The notes under the pieces were generated by a model. It was not told where the DNA came from, ran no database searches, and saw only the letters and a program-made list of their open reading frames with translations. Source: Alteromonas marina (lineage in GTDB: Bacteria; Pseudomonadota; Gammaproteobacteria; Enterobacterales; Alteromonadaceae). Taken from it: a DNA stretch of 64,000 nt. Position numbers and translations under genes: made by a program. This document shows, one piece after another, positions 54,415 to 63,580 of this stretch. Each line of letters starts with the position of its first letter. Positions within the stretch are counted from its first letter, which is position 1. The DNA lies in assembly GCF_000808575.1 (NCBI RefSeq), contig NZ_JWLW01000010.1, forward strand, positions 62,001-126,000, in the 5' to 3' direction.

Positions 54415-55131
54415 ATGAAGTTTTCACCTTCCTTATTACGCGGCACCCTTATAAAAAGGTACAAGCGATTTCTTGCCGATGTTGAGTTAGACGACGGCAC
54501 TATTGTAACTGCACATTGTCCAAATACTGGCGCTATGACTGGCTGTGCTGTTCCTGGATACACTGTCTTTTTAAGTGAGTCCACCAACCCTAATCGAAAA
54601 CTTAAGTATACATGGGAGCTAGCCCAAACATTTGATGGCCACTTCATCGGCATTAATACGCACAATGCTAATAAACTGGTGGCGGAAGCGCTAGATAACA
54701 AGGTGCTAAGCGAATTTTCAGACATCACGGATTGGAAAGCAGAAGTAACACCGCCAACCGCCAATAGTCGGTTCGACTTTGCATTAAGTCGAAAAAATGC
54801 CGAACATCAGAGTGTTACTGAGTATATGGAAGTTAAGTCCGTCACCTTAGCAGATGAAAACAAAGGGTTCTTCCCCGACGCAGTCACTCAACGCGGCGCG
54901 AAGCACTGTTTAGAACTTGCTCGTTTATCTGACAGTGGCATAAAAACCAATCTATTATTCTGCGTACAACACACCGCCATCGAAAGTGTACAAGTGGCCG
55001 AGCATATTGATCCAACTTATGCAGAAAGCGTAAAGATTGCCGCTGACGCTGGTGTAACGGTTTTAGCGGCAAGCTGTATAATAGACGAACAAAAAATCCT
55101 ATTAAATCAAACACTCCCTTTGATTTTATAA
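54415..55131 (+). CDS. sfsA: Sugar fermentation stimulation protein homologue SfsA
   Basis: A 238-residue cytoplasmic protein. It has KFSPSLLRGTLIKRYKRFLA, the motif HCPNTGAMTGCAVPG, VELDD and YMEVKSVTLAD, with FPDAVTQRGAKHCLELARL later. These fit SfsA, which has a nuclease-like fold and DNA binding in E. coli. Its place upstream of dksA is the same as in E. coli. Its biochemical role is not settled. Confidence 0.94.
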   Translation: MKFSPSLLRGTLIKRYKRFLADVELDDGTIVTAHCPNTGAMTGCAVPGYTVFLSESTNPNRKLKYTWELAQTFDGHFIGINTHNANKLVAEALDNKVLSEFSDITDWKAEVTPPTANSRFDFALSRKNAEHQSVTEYMEVKSVTLADENKGFFPDAVTQRGAKHCLELARLSDSGIKTNLLFCVQHTAIESVQVAEHIDPTYAESVKIAADAGVTVLAASCIIDEQKILLNQTLPLIL

Positions 55132-55371
55132 AAAATAGGTTGATTTTTTTCATTTCGGCTTCATATTTGCGCCTTGTTTTAGTGGGAGAACGCACTAATG
55201 CGTTTGCTGGTAGCCAGCTGGTTAAATGAAAAACACCTGGCTAATTTATGAAAGCAATACACCAGCATAATAATTACATAGACACGATTGATTGCCTGAA
55301 GTTGTCGAGTCTGATATAGATATCGGTCCAATCAGGACAAGATGGATGTCGTAGTGTAGGAGATGTGGCAG

Positions 55372-55821
55372 ATGCCAACAGGAAAAGAAACAAAATCCCT
55401 AGGACTATTAGCGCTGGCAGGTTTACAGCCGTACGAGCCAAAAGCTGACGAAGAGTACATGGGCGAGCCCCAAATGGAGCACTTCCGTCTATTGCTTAAA
55501 GCATGGCGCAACCAACTTCGTGAAGAAGTTGACCGTACGGTAACACACATGAAGGATGAAGCAGCAAACTTCCCTGATCCTGTAGACCGTGCAGCTCAAG
55601 AAGAAGAGTTTAGCCTTGAGTTACGTACACGTGACCGTGAGCGTAAGCTAATAAAGAAAATTGAAAAAACGCTTAAGCGAATTGAAGAAGACGATTTCGG
55701 CTTCTGTGACCAGTGTGGTATCGAAATTGGTATTCGTCGCTTAGAAGCGCGTCCTACAGCAGATTTATGTATCGACTGTAAGACCATGGCTGAAATTAAA
55801 GAAAAACAACTTCAAGGTTAA
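55372..55821 (+). CDS. dksA: RNA polymerase-binding transcription factor DksA
   Basis: The protein that helps ppGpp act on RNA polymerase through the secondary channel. The coiled coil includes [20 protein letters not shown] with the tip residues DPVDRAA, and the zinc finger reads [20 protein letters not shown] then DLCIDC, a four-cysteine set. An ATG at 55363 is also in frame, but TAGGAG abuts it. That site is nine bases from the ATG at 55372, which I prefer, giving [11 protein letters not shown] and 149 residues. First gene of dksA-gluQ-pcnB-folK, with a terminator in between. Confidence 0.97.
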   Translation: MPTGKETKSLGLLALAGLQPYEPKADEEYMGEPQMEHFRLLLKAWRNQLREEVDRTVTHMKDEAANFPDPVDRAAQEEEFSLELRTRDRERKLIKKIEKTLKRIEEDDFGFCDQCGIEIGIRRLEARPTADLCIDCKTMAEIKEKQLQG

Positions 55822-55849
55822 GTTACTAGCCTCGATTACGTTGATATAG

Positions 55850-55881
55850 AAAGCCTCATCCCGAAAAGATGGGGCTTTTTG
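55850..55881 (+). terminator. Intrinsic terminator between dksA and gluQ
   Basis: AAGCCTCATC pairs with GATGGGGCTT (with G-U pairs) and TTTTTG follows. It would reduce dksA read-through into gluQ. Confidence 0.8.
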
Positions 55882-55894
55882 TTAAGCCTTTATT

Positions 55895-56818
55895 ATGCAT
55901 AACCACTATGTAGGGCGCTTTGCTCCCTCTCCATCCGGCCAACTTCACTTCGGTTCGTTAGTTACCGCTGTTGCCAGCTACCTAGATGCTAAAAGTCATA
56001 GCGGAAAATGGCTGCTACGCATGGAAGATATAGACGAGCCTCGCTGTATTAAAGGTGTCGATAAAGACATACTCACTACCCTAGAAGCACACGGCCTGTA
56101 TTGGGACGGCGACGTCATCTATCAAAGCCAACAACATGCCCGCTACCAAGCGGTTCTCGATGACTTACTTACACAAGAAAAAGCCTATTTTTGTACCTGC
56201 ACACGTAAGCAAATTAAAGCTATGGGCGGTGTTTATAACGGCCACTGTCGAACTGAGCCAGTACACTCCACCACACAGGACTGTGCAGTTCGTTTAAAAG
56301 TAGATACGCAACTTGAAGCCTTTGATGACGTGCTTATGGGCAAAGTTATGCCTTCTAATTCAAGCACTGATTTAATAGCGGAAGACGTAGTGCTGAAACG
56401 ACGAGATGGCTTATTTTCGTATAACCTTGTCGTGATTTTAGATGACGTATTTCAACAAGTTAACCATGTCATTAGAGGGTGTGATTTAATTGATGTCACG
56501 CCTTTGCAGCGCGCCGTGTACCACACGCTGGGCTACTCTGCTCCCGAATACGGTCACGTCCCGGTAGCTGCCGTGGCACCAGGCAGAAAACTAAGTAAAC
56601 AAAACCGCGCAGCGCCGGTTAAAAACGAAACAGCCTTAGATAATTTCGTGCGTGTGATGCACTTTTTGGGTTTTTCATTCCCAAATGCGTCGGAATTTGG
56701 TGATATTGATTCAGCGATTAAGACGGCTATTTCAATGTGGGATAGGAAAAAAGTAGTGAAAACACCCGAAATTATTGTTCCACAGCATGAATCCACTTAT
56801 TATAGCGAACCTTTATAG
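55895..56818 (+). CDS. gluQ: Glutamyl-Q tRNA(Asp) synthetase
   Basis: A 307-residue paralogue of glutamyl-tRNA synthetase that puts glutamate on queuosine of tRNA-Asp. It has the class I motif FAPSPSGQLHFGSL (HxGH), the KMSKS-like motif GRKLSKQNRA, and a zinc site with CTCTRKQIKAMGGVYNGHC. It lacks the C-terminal anticodon-binding part of full GltX, consistent with the length. It follows dksA and precedes pcnB in the E. coli order. Confidence 0.95.
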   Translation: MHNHYVGRFAPSPSGQLHFGSLVTAVASYLDAKSHSGKWLLRMEDIDEPRCIKGVDKDILTTLEAHGLYWDGDVIYQSQQHARYQAVLDDLLTQEKAYFCTCTRKQIKAMGGVYNGHCRTEPVHSTTQDCAVRLKVDTQLEAFDDVLMGKVMPSNSSTDLIAEDVVLKRRDGLFSYNLVVILDDVFQQVNHVIRGCDLIDVTPLQRAVYHTLGYSAPEYGHVPVAAVAPGRKLSKQNRAAPVKNETALDNFVRVMHFLGFSFPNASEFGDIDSAIKTAISMWDRKKVVKTPEIIVPQHESTYYSEPL

Positions 56819-56823
56819 TCTGC

Positions 56824-56841
56824 GGAGATACCATCATCATT
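56824..56841 (+). promoter_or_regulatory. Ribosome site and Ile-codon cluster at the pcnB start
   Basis: GGAG is followed by ATACC then ATC ATC ATT, the codons proposed as the initiator of pcnB. The distance from GGAG to the second ATC is 8 bases. A weak AUU/AUC start would keep PcnB low, and IF3 discriminates against such codons, as for infC in E. coli. Confidence 0.6.
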
Positions 56842-58236
56842 CATCGTGTTTTTAAATCTGTTAAGCGCGCTTTTTCAAAAGAGAGTTCGTCTCCTAACGC
56901 TTTGAAGCCAAGGACTATGACCCGTGGAGAGCACGGTATATCTCGCGAAGATATAAGCGCAAATGCATTGAAAGTAATGTATCGCCTTAATGGAGCTGGC
57001 TTCGAATCCTATTTGGTAGGGGGCTGTGTACGCGACATTTTGATGGGTCACGAACCAAAAGATTTCGACGTGGTGACGAATGCCACACCCGAACAAATTA
57101 AAGGCTTGTTCAGAAACTGTCGCCTTATAGGTAGGCGCTTTCGCTTGGCCCACATTGTTTTTGGTCGAGAAATCATTGAAGTTGCTACGTTCCGCGGCCA
57201 TCACCAAGAGTCAGACGAAGACGAAAACCTTCCTAAAGGCAAAGCTATTGCAAAGCGTGACGCTCACGGGCAATTAGTTCGCGACAATGTATTTGGCACC
57301 ATTGAAGAAGATGCTGAGCGCCGTGACTTTACCTTTAACGCCATGTATTACAGTGTGGCCGACTTTACGGTAAAAGACTTCGCTAATGGCCTAGCCGCTA
57401 TAGAAAAACGAGAAGTTGAGTTAATTGGCGACCCAGAAACACGCTACCGTGAAGATCCGGTACGCATGCTGCGTGCCGTGCGCTTTGCGGTTAAGCTTGG
57501 TATGCGTATTGAAGCGAAAACCGCTGCACCGATTAAGTCTCTAGCCAACCTTTTACAGAACATTCCACCTGCGCGCTTGTTTGAAGAAACCCTTAAACTG
57601 TTTTTATCGGGTAAGGGAGAAGAAACCTTCTTAATGCTGCACGAATACGGCTTAATCGAGCCTTTGTTCCCTCAGCTAACGCCGTTTTTGAAAGATGAAA
57701 GCAGCCGTGAAATGCAGTTTGTACGTCGCGTACTTGCTAATACCGATGAGCGTATTAATAACGATCAGCGAGTTACGCCAGCGTTCCTTTACGCCGCACT
57801 ACTGTGGTATCCGGTTGAGGAAGAGTCACAACGCTTACAAAGCGAGTCTGGCTTAAATGCTCATGACGCATTTAATATTGCATCAGGCGAGGTTATCTCA
57901 CGTCAAACACAACGTATTATGATCCCTAAACGCTTCTCTACCGTGGTTCGGGACATCTGGATTTTACAGCAACGTCTACCTAAGCGCTTTGGCCGTCGCG
58001 CTTTCCAATTGCTCACGCACCCTAAATTTAGAGCGGGCTATGACTTTTTACTTGCCCGCGGCCAAATTGAAGGTGGCGATCTATTAGAGCTAGCTCAGTG
58101 GTGGACGCACTTCCAGCACGCTGACAACGGTAAGCAGAAAGGCATGCTTAACGCCCTTCGCAAAAGCGAGGGCGGCGCAAAAGGTGCCCCGCGTAAGCGC
58201 AAGCGTAAACCAGCGAAGCGAGGTCCTGATGCATAA
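56836..58236 (+). CDS. pcnB: Poly(A) polymerase I, probably with a non-AUG (Ile codon) start
   Basis: Adds poly(A) tails to RNA for decay. The catalytic core has VGGCVRDILMGHEPKDFDVV, RRFRLAHIVFGREIIEVATF, RDFTFNAMYY and ETRYREDPVRMLRAVRFAVK. The C-terminus is strongly basic (KGAPRKRKRKPAKR). A TTG at 56902 is the first standard start, but no Shine-Dalgarno site fits it. The frame stays open upstream, where GGAG at 56824-56827 precedes ATC (56836) or ATT (56839), and the encoded IIHRVFKSVKRAFSKE aligns with E. coli IFTRVANFCRKVLSRE. E. coli pcnB is known to use AUU. I chose 56836; 56833 or 56839 are equally possible to within two codons. Confidence 0.85.
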   Translation: MIHRVFKSVKRAFSKESSSPNALKPRTMTRGEHGISREDISANALKVMYRLNGAGFESYLVGGCVRDILMGHEPKDFDVVTNATPEQIKGLFRNCRLIGRRFRLAHIVFGREIIEVATFRGHHQESDEDENLPKGKAIAKRDAHGQLVRDNVFGTIEEDAERRDFTFNAMYYSVADFTVKDFANGLAAIEKREVELIGDPETRYREDPVRMLRAVRFAVKLGMRIEAKTAAPIKSLANLLQNIPPARLFEETLKLFLSGKGEETFLMLHEYGLIEPLFPQLTPFLKDESSREMQFVRRVLANTDERINNDQRVTPAFLYAALLWYPVEEESQRLQSESGLNAHDAFNIASGEVISRQTQRIMIPKRFSTVVRDIWILQQRLPKRFGRRAFQLLTHPKFRAGYDFLLARGQIEGGDLLELAQWWTHFQHADNGKQKGMLNALRKSEGGAKGAPRKRKRKPAKRGPDA

Positions 58237-58726
58237 AGAGCACGTTTACATTGGTGTAGGTAGCAACCTCGGCGATAGCCAAGGAAAAGCCCAGCGCGCG
58301 TTTGATGCGATAGGTCAAATAGAAGACACCCGCGTACTTAAAACCTCTTCACTTTATTCCAGTAAACCGATGGGGCCGCAAGACCAACCTGACTATATTA
58401 ACGCGGTGTGCTTAATTGAGACCTCGTTAAAGCCGCACGGCTTATTGAAGCAGCTGCAACGCATTGAGCTAGAAGAAGGCCGTGAGCGCAAAGGTGAGCG
58501 CTGGGGACCACGCACGTTGGATTTGGATATTTTGTTGTACGGCAGCGAAACTATCGACACCGCAGACTTAATCATTCCCCATTACGGCATGGCAGAGCGC
58601 GAGTTCGTTATGGTGCCGCTGTTTGAAATTGCGCCCAATATGGTTATGCACGATGGCAAACCCATCTCGGCATGGGTCGCTAACTGCTCGCTGGATGGAC
58701 TTCGTCGCCTGCGCTCTTCCAATTAG
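58229..58726 (+). CDS. folK: 2-amino-4-hydroxy-6-hydroxymethyldihydropteridine pyrophosphokinase
   Basis: A 165-residue folate-pathway enzyme that pyrophosphorylates hydroxymethyldihydropterin. It has YIGVGSNLGDSQGKAQRAFD, RERKGERWGPRTLDLDILLY with the conserved DxDILLY, and a catalytic Arg region. An in-frame GTG at 58184 lies inside pcnB. The ATG at 58229, overlapping the pcnB end by 8 bases with GAGG upstream, gives MHKEHVYIGVGSNLG. It is part of the dksA-gluQ-pcnB-folK group, with the pan genes next. Confidence 0.95.
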   Translation: MHKEHVYIGVGSNLGDSQGKAQRAFDAIGQIEDTRVLKTSSLYSSKPMGPQDQPDYINAVCLIETSLKPHGLLKQLQRIELEEGRERKGERWGPRTLDLDILLYGSETIDTADLIIPHYGMAEREFVMVPLFEIAPNMVMHDGKPISAWVANCSLDGLRRLRSSN

Positions 58727-58783
58727 CGGCAAAATCCGTATAGTTCGCCACACGATACCAACAATATCAATCTGAGACATGTC

Positions 58784-59578
58784 ATGAAGAAAGTAACTGT
58801 ATCGGGCTTGCTTAAGAAAAAGCAGGCCGGGGAAAAGATCACCTCTTTAACCGCTTACGACGCCAGCTTCGCCAAAATGTTCGACGAACAAGGCGTTGAC
58901 GCCCTTCTTATTGGCGACTCTTTAGGCATGGTCCTTCAAGGTGAAGACGACACCCTACCGGTAACCATCGATGACATTGCCTACCACACGAAAAGTGTGC
59001 GTCGCGGCACTGAACGCGCCTTCGTATTAGCCGATATGCCGTTTATGTCTTACGCCACTCCTGAGCAAACCTACGCCAATGCAGCAAAGCTTATGGCTGC
59101 AGGTGCAAGTATGGTTAAGATGGAAGGTGGAAGCTGGTTGTGCGACACCATCAAAGGCTTAAACCTGCGCGGCGTCCCTGTGTGTGGCCATTTAGGCTTA
59201 ACGCCTCAGTCAGTGCACGTATTCGGTGGTTTTAAAGTACAAGGCCGCGAAGCGAGCCAGGCTGAAAAACTGCTTAGCGAAGCGAAAGCGTTGGAAGAAG
59301 CCGGTATTCAGTTATTAGTGCTTGAGTGCGTGCCTTCATCGCTAGGCAAAGCGGTTAGCGAAGCCCTAACCATACCGGTAATCGGTATAGGCGCAGGCAA
59401 AGATACCGACGGTCAAATTCTGGTGATGCACGACATGTTTGGCATCAGCGCAAACTATATGCCGAAGTTCTCAAAGAACTACCTTGTAGAAACCGGCGAT
59501 ATGCGCAAAGCCGTATCAAAATATATTGAAGATGTGCAAAGCGGTGCGTTCCCATCGGCTGAACACAGCTTCGAGTAA
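58784..59578 (+). CDS. panB: 3-methyl-2-oxobutanoate hydroxymethyltransferase
   Basis: The first enzyme of pantothenate synthesis, which adds a hydroxymethyl group from methylene-THF to ketoisovalerate. The 264 residues match E. coli. It has [20 protein letters not shown], the metal-binding region [20 protein letters not shown], and [20 protein letters not shown]. It starts 57 bases after folK and is followed after 11 bases by panC, forming the pan operon. Confidence 0.97.
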   Translation: MKKVTVSGLLKKKQAGEKITSLTAYDASFAKMFDEQGVDALLIGDSLGMVLQGEDDTLPVTIDDIAYHTKSVRRGTERAFVLADMPFMSYATPEQTYANAAKLMAAGASMVKMEGGSWLCDTIKGLNLRGVPVCGHLGLTPQSVHVFGGFKVQGREASQAEKLLSEAKALEEAGIQLLVLECVPSSLGKAVSEALTIPVIGIGAGKDTDGQILVMHDMFGISANYMPKFSKNYLVETGDMRKAVSKYIEDVQSGAFPSAEHSFE

Positions 59579-59589
59579 CGAGGTAAATT

Positions 59590-60441
59590 ATGAAGGTGGT
59601 TGATAGTATTTCAGCATTACGCAGCACGGTGAACGCATGGCGACGTAATGGTGAAACCGTAGGTTTTGTACCCACTATGGGCAACCTGCACGATGGTCAT
59701 CTCAAACTAGTTAAAAAAGCGAAAGCGCACAACGACAAAGTGGTGGTTAGCATTTTTGTTAACCCCATGCAATTTGGTGCGAACGAAGATTTAGACGCGT
59801 ATCCACGCACTATCGAAGAAGATAAAGCTAAGCTTATTTCTGTGGGTGCAGACGCGGTGTTTTTACCTAGCGTAGCGGAAATGTATCCGGCAGGTCTGGA
59901 TGCGCAGACGTTCGTTGAAGTGCCCGGTATTTCAGACTCGCACTGTGGCGCCAGTCGCCCTGGCCATTTTCGCGGCGTAGCTACCGTGGTGACCAAGCTT
60001 TTCAACATGGTACAGCCCGACGATGCGTTTTTTGGTGAAAAAGACTTCCAGCAGCTACAAGTTATTCGCGCGTTAGCTCGCGATTTATCAATGGCAGTGA
60101 AGGTTCACGGGGTGCCTACTGAGCGCGAAACGTCAGGCTTGGCAATGAGCTCTAGAAATGGCTACCTGACGGACACTGAAAAAGCGACGGCGAGTGCTAT
60201 TTTTGCAGAAATGCAGCGCTTAAAAGCGGGCATAGAAAGTGGTAACACCAACTTTGCTCAGCTTGAAAATGCCATGGTCAGTAACCTTGAAGCAAAAGGC
60301 TTTAAGAAAGACTACTGTCAGGTAGTTAACGCCGCCACCTTTGAACCTGCTAGCGATAGCGACAAAGAATTAGTTCTGCTTGTTGCTATGTTTATGGGCA
60401 AGACACGCTTAATTGATAATATGCAAATTACGCGAGATTAA
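59590..60441 (+). CDS. panC: Pantothenate synthetase
   Basis: The last enzyme of pantothenate synthesis, joining pantoate and beta-alanine with ATP. It has the class I signature FVPTMGNLHDGHLKLVKKAK with the HxGH-type motif DGHL, VSIFVNPMQFGANEDLDAYP, and FFGEKDFQQLQVIRALA, and 283 residues as in E. coli. Eleven bases separate it from panB. Beta-alanine is likely supplied by the PanP gene downstream, as no panD is seen. A terminator follows. Confidence 0.97.
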   Translation: MKVVDSISALRSTVNAWRRNGETVGFVPTMGNLHDGHLKLVKKAKAHNDKVVVSIFVNPMQFGANEDLDAYPRTIEEDKAKLISVGADAVFLPSVAEMYPAGLDAQTFVEVPGISDSHCGASRPGHFRGVATVVTKLFNMVQPDDAFFGEKDFQQLQVIRALARDLSMAVKVHGVPTERETSGLAMSSRNGYLTDTEKATASAIFAEMQRLKAGIESGNTNFAQLENAMVSNLEAKGFKKDYCQVVNAATFEPASDSDKELVLLVAMFMGKTRLIDNMQITRD

Positions 60442-60486
60442 GCGTAATACCAATCCTCGCGGATAATCTCGAACTACAAAAGAAAA

Positions 60487-60533
60487 CGCCCGATGCATGA
60501 CTCCTAAACAGAGCCTGTATCGGGCGTTTTTTG
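60487..60533. terminator. Bidirectional terminator between panC and panP
   Basis: AACGCCCGAT pairs with ATCGGGCGTT, with a weaker inner pairing and TTTTTT after it. It separates convergent panC and panP. Confidence 0.85.
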
Positions 60534-60556
60534 TGTGTTGCTGCTAAAGTCGGCGG

Positions 60557-62191
60557 TTAAGACGCAACGGTTTCTGTTTCGCGAACGAAATCCATTAGCT
60601 CTTTCCAAGCCTGTGTCTCTTTCGCAATTAAGTGTTGCTCAGCCAAAATTGCGGCCAAGTCGTTATGGCTAGTAAGCGGATTCGCTAACACTACGCGAAA
60701 CACGGTAATACACTGGGAAGGGTAATCAGGCGCTTCCAGGCGAGTACGAGACACAAAAGACTTACCTGCTTCACGCTGCTGCTTTTGTACCGCAACAACA
60801 AGGGCGTCAACCTTCTCATTAATAGCGTTGCGGGTTTTAGCATTCACATGCTTCAGCTTTTCCTGCACTTCAGCGGGACAAACGCGATAGGTCAACAGTG
60901 ATAGAATAGGTGTGGTCGTCAATTCAAAGTCTTGGGCTTTATCAATCATCTGCGCAAAGTCTTTGGCTTTATCAATGCTGCGATCAATAAGTAGCTCGTA
61001 CCCTTTGCGACCGAATATATGCAGCGCCGAGTACACCATCATGGCCATACCGTTTCGGGAGCCTTCCAGCGTGGTAGCACCTAAGTCTTTAGAGCCTGCA
61101 CGCAAAATATATTGCGCGTGATGTCTTACCGCATTGGCATTTTGTGGGTCTTTGAAAAGCGCCATTCCCGCGCCCATAGGCACGTACATTTGCTTATGTG
61201 CATCAATAGTCACTGAGTCAGCGCGTTCAATACCCTTTAGTCTGTCGCGGTAGCGCGCTGAGAATAGCGTAGCGCCGCCCCAGGCTGCGTCGACATGGAA
61301 CCAGCAACCTAACTCTGTGGCTACGTCAGCAAGTTCGTCTAGCGGGTCTACGTGCCCCGTTTCAGTAGTTCCGCCTACCCCTACAATCGCCAGAAGCTTA
61401 TTGCCTTCCTCTTGATAACGCTTACCGATGCGAAGGGCTTTCGCTGGGTCGAGGGTTTGTTTCGGCGCGGGCACAGTTAACAACTGCTCGCGTCCTAATC
61501 CCAGTACATCCACAGCCTTTGAGAGCGAATAATGGCCGCGCTTGCTGCACATCACGCCTAAATTATTAATATCGTAGTGGCGATAGGCTGCGGCAAGACC
61601 TGCTTTAGCCACACCTGAAAACCCTTTTTGGGGGCCAAGTAATTTGTTGCGAGCCACCCATAAGGCAGTGATGTTGGCAATGGTTCCGCCAGAGCAAAAA
61701 GCGCCTAAAGAATGCGCGGCACTGTGTAAGTGCTCATCATAAAAGTCCTGAGGCTGGTCGTACACAAGGTTGTGCATCATACCCAGTACTTGACGTTCAA
61801 GCGGCGTAAAGGCTTTAGAAGTTTCTATCTTAACCAGGTTCTGATTAAGCCCTACCATTAACTTAGAAAGCGGCAGATGAAAATAAGGCAGCGCTGAGGT
61901 CATGTGACCGATAAAGGTAGGGGAATAAGTATTAACAGAATGCGCAACGAGCTTGTCTAGCAAGCTTTCAGCATGAGTAGACACGAACTCAGGTGATTCA
62001 GGCACCTTAGAGTCTGAAAAGTCTTTTTCAATTTCTTCTAACGACGTCTTCTTTGTCACTACGTGCTGCGACAAAAAATCTAAGATATTGTCAGATAAAT
62101 GCTGCTCTATTTGAGCCAGCTTTGAGTCTTTGTGTTCAGGTTTGGTAAAGACCCTAAACAGGTGCTCTAAACTAACTTGCGCTTCACCCAC
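60557..62191 (-). CDS. panP: PLP-dependent aspartate 1-decarboxylase PanP
   Basis: A 544-residue group II PLP decarboxylase. The PLP lysine lies in SVTIDAHKQMYVPMGAG, with FHVDAAWGGATLFS upstream (Asp that contacts the cofactor) and GTIANITALWVARNK. The architecture matches the PanP type of Vibrio and Alteromonas, which makes beta-alanine from aspartate in place of the pyruvoyl enzyme PanD. The location opposite panBC and the lack of panD in the window support this role. A glutamate decarboxylase-like reaction is less likely given the context. The N-terminal extension of about 90 residues is typical for the group. Confidence 0.92.
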   Translation of the reverse strand: MGEAQVSLEHLFRVFTKPEHKDSKLAQIEQHLSDNILDFLSQHVVTKKTSLEEIEKDFSDSKVPESPEFVSTHAESLLDKLVAHSVNTYSPTFIGHMTSALPYFHLPLSKLMVGLNQNLVKIETSKAFTPLERQVLGMMHNLVYDQPQDFYDEHLHSAAHSLGAFCSGGTIANITALWVARNKLLGPQKGFSGVAKAGLAAAYRHYDINNLGVMCSKRGHYSLSKAVDVLGLGREQLLTVPAPKQTLDPAKALRIGKRYQEEGNKLLAIVGVGGTTETGHVDPLDELADVATELGCWFHVDAAWGGATLFSARYRDRLKGIERADSVTIDAHKQMYVPMGAGMALFKDPQNANAVRHHAQYILRAGSKDLGATTLEGSRNGMAMMVYSALHIFGRKGYELLIDRSIDKAKDFAQMIDKAQDFELTTTPILSLLTYRVCPAEVQEKLKHVNAKTRNAINEKVDALVVAVQKQQREAGKSFVSRTRLEAPDYPSQCITVFRVVLANPLTSHNDLAAILAEQHLIAKETQAWKELMDFVRETETVAS

Positions 62192-62754
62192 TCAACACAC
62201 CTCATACTTAAAACAATCACACATTTCGCTTACATTCATTGGGCGAAATCAACAGGCGGTTTTGTAGGACACCGGCCTGACACTTACTTTTCCTTTTAGC
62301 CAACTAGCTTGCGACACAATTATTTTGCGACTGGTGCAGCTACTTAACCAATATATCCCTTAACGGTACATCGGTAGGGCTAATGCGCGTTGACGCGGTC
62401 CATTCGTTGCCAAACCTGAAAACTTATCACAATACTTTCAGGGTGTCGCACTTTACATCAGATTGCAATGCTCGCCAAGGGGCAGACACCGCCAATTCGT
62501 TGTCATATGTGAAACATTCAGACTAGTTAGTCAATTTTTTTAATTTATGAGTTTGTGCACGAACCCAATTGGCTCAACTTCGCAAGGCTAAGCCTAACGC
62601 CAGACTTCTTTCAAATTAGTACCGCAAAACTTTGCACTCTCAGCTATATTTAATTTATGAATAGTATCAATGTGTGACCTTCAATACCCGTTAAGAGTAG
62701 GTGTAAAAAGCGTGTCGGTCATTAATAGATACACAAATGCAAGGAGGTCGGTTT
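62192..62754. other. Intergenic region upstream of panP and the EAL gene
   Basis: About 560 bases with the divergent promoters of panP and the EAL protein. I see no gene or RNA. The strong ribosome site AAGGAGG lies at its right end (about 62740-62747). Confidence 0.5.
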
Positions 62755-63486
62755 ATGCCTATACGCGAAATATCCGAGGATTTCTCCATAGAAGATATTG
62801 TTCCTTACTTTCAGCCCATTGTTGATTTAAACAGCCACGGTGTGTGGCGGTATGAGTGCCTGGCACGTCTCATTACCCGAGGCGATAAAACGTTTCTTCC
62901 CAGCGAGTTTCTTTATCTTATTGAACGAGAGCAACATGTAAACACGCTTGCGGCGAGTATGTTTGTGCAATGTGCTAGCTATTTTCACGACGTCAATATA
63001 CCTTGGAACATCAATATAACTGCCAATGATCTCCAAAACCAAGAACTTACCAATACCCTTATCACCCATTTAGCTAGCTATCCCACGCCCGAGCGCGTAA
63101 GCATTGAAGTGAGCGCTTCTACTGCCCTATCCAATCCGAAAAACCTCACTGCGTTTATCGAAAAAAGTATGCATGTGGGACTGGGCGTTTTCATCGACAA
63201 CGTTGGGTCGTGTCCGGGCAATATACGTGCGCTAATGAACTTGCCGGTTCGAGGGATTAAGCTCGCTGGCGGGCTAATTAAACACTATGACGAACAAGAG
63301 GCAGTGAGGGAATATGTAGACTATCTGCTGTCGCTATGTGAACGCCATGGAGTAAGCACTATTGCCGAGCACGTAGAAGATGAGGTGCATCTAGAACGCG
63401 TAAAACGCCTGCCCATTCGTTATGCACAGGGGTATGTGTTTAGCCCGCCTATGGCAAACGTGCGTCGTGCCACTGCGCGCCATTAA
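62755..63486 (+). CDS. Stand-alone EAL-domain protein, catalytically degenerate
   Basis: A 243-residue protein that is a single EAL domain without sensor or GGDEF part. It has IVPYFQPIVDLNSHGVWRYE at the N-terminus. The EAL-position reads ECLAR (E-C-L), the ELTES site reads SIEVSAS, and the DDFGTG loop reads FIDNVGSCPGN, so one of the paired acidic residues is Ile. IKLAGG replaces KIDR, while AEHVED and YAQGYVFSPPM are retained. This suggests loss of phosphodiesterase activity and a possible role as receptor or partner. The start ATG at 62755 has a near-perfect AAGGAGGT site; the ATG at 62737 overlaps it. Confidence 0.85.
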   Translation: MPIREISEDFSIEDIVPYFQPIVDLNSHGVWRYECLARLITRGDKTFLPSEFLYLIEREQHVNTLAASMFVQCASYFHDVNIPWNINITANDLQNQELTNTLITHLASYPTPERVSIEVSASTALSNPKNLTAFIEKSMHVGLGVFIDNVGSCPGNIRALMNLPVRGIKLAGGLIKHYDEQEAVREYVDYLLSLCERHGVSTIAEHVEDEVHLERVKRLPIRYAQGYVFSPPMANVRRATARH

Positions 63487-63514
63487 CGGGCCTCTACGCC
63501 AGAACTAAAGCACA

Positions 63515-63540
63515 CGGGGCGAGATGTTCATTTCGCCCCG
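63515..63540. terminator. GC-rich hairpin between EAL gene and methyltransferase-like gene
   Basis: CGGGGCGA pairs with TCGCCCCG (8 bp) with a loop of about 10 bases and no proper T-run. It may act as a terminator for the convergent pair, but the support is moderate. Confidence 0.5.
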
Positions 63541-63580
63541 CTATTATCAATTTCCCGCAGTCCATGCTGCTATAGAAAGC

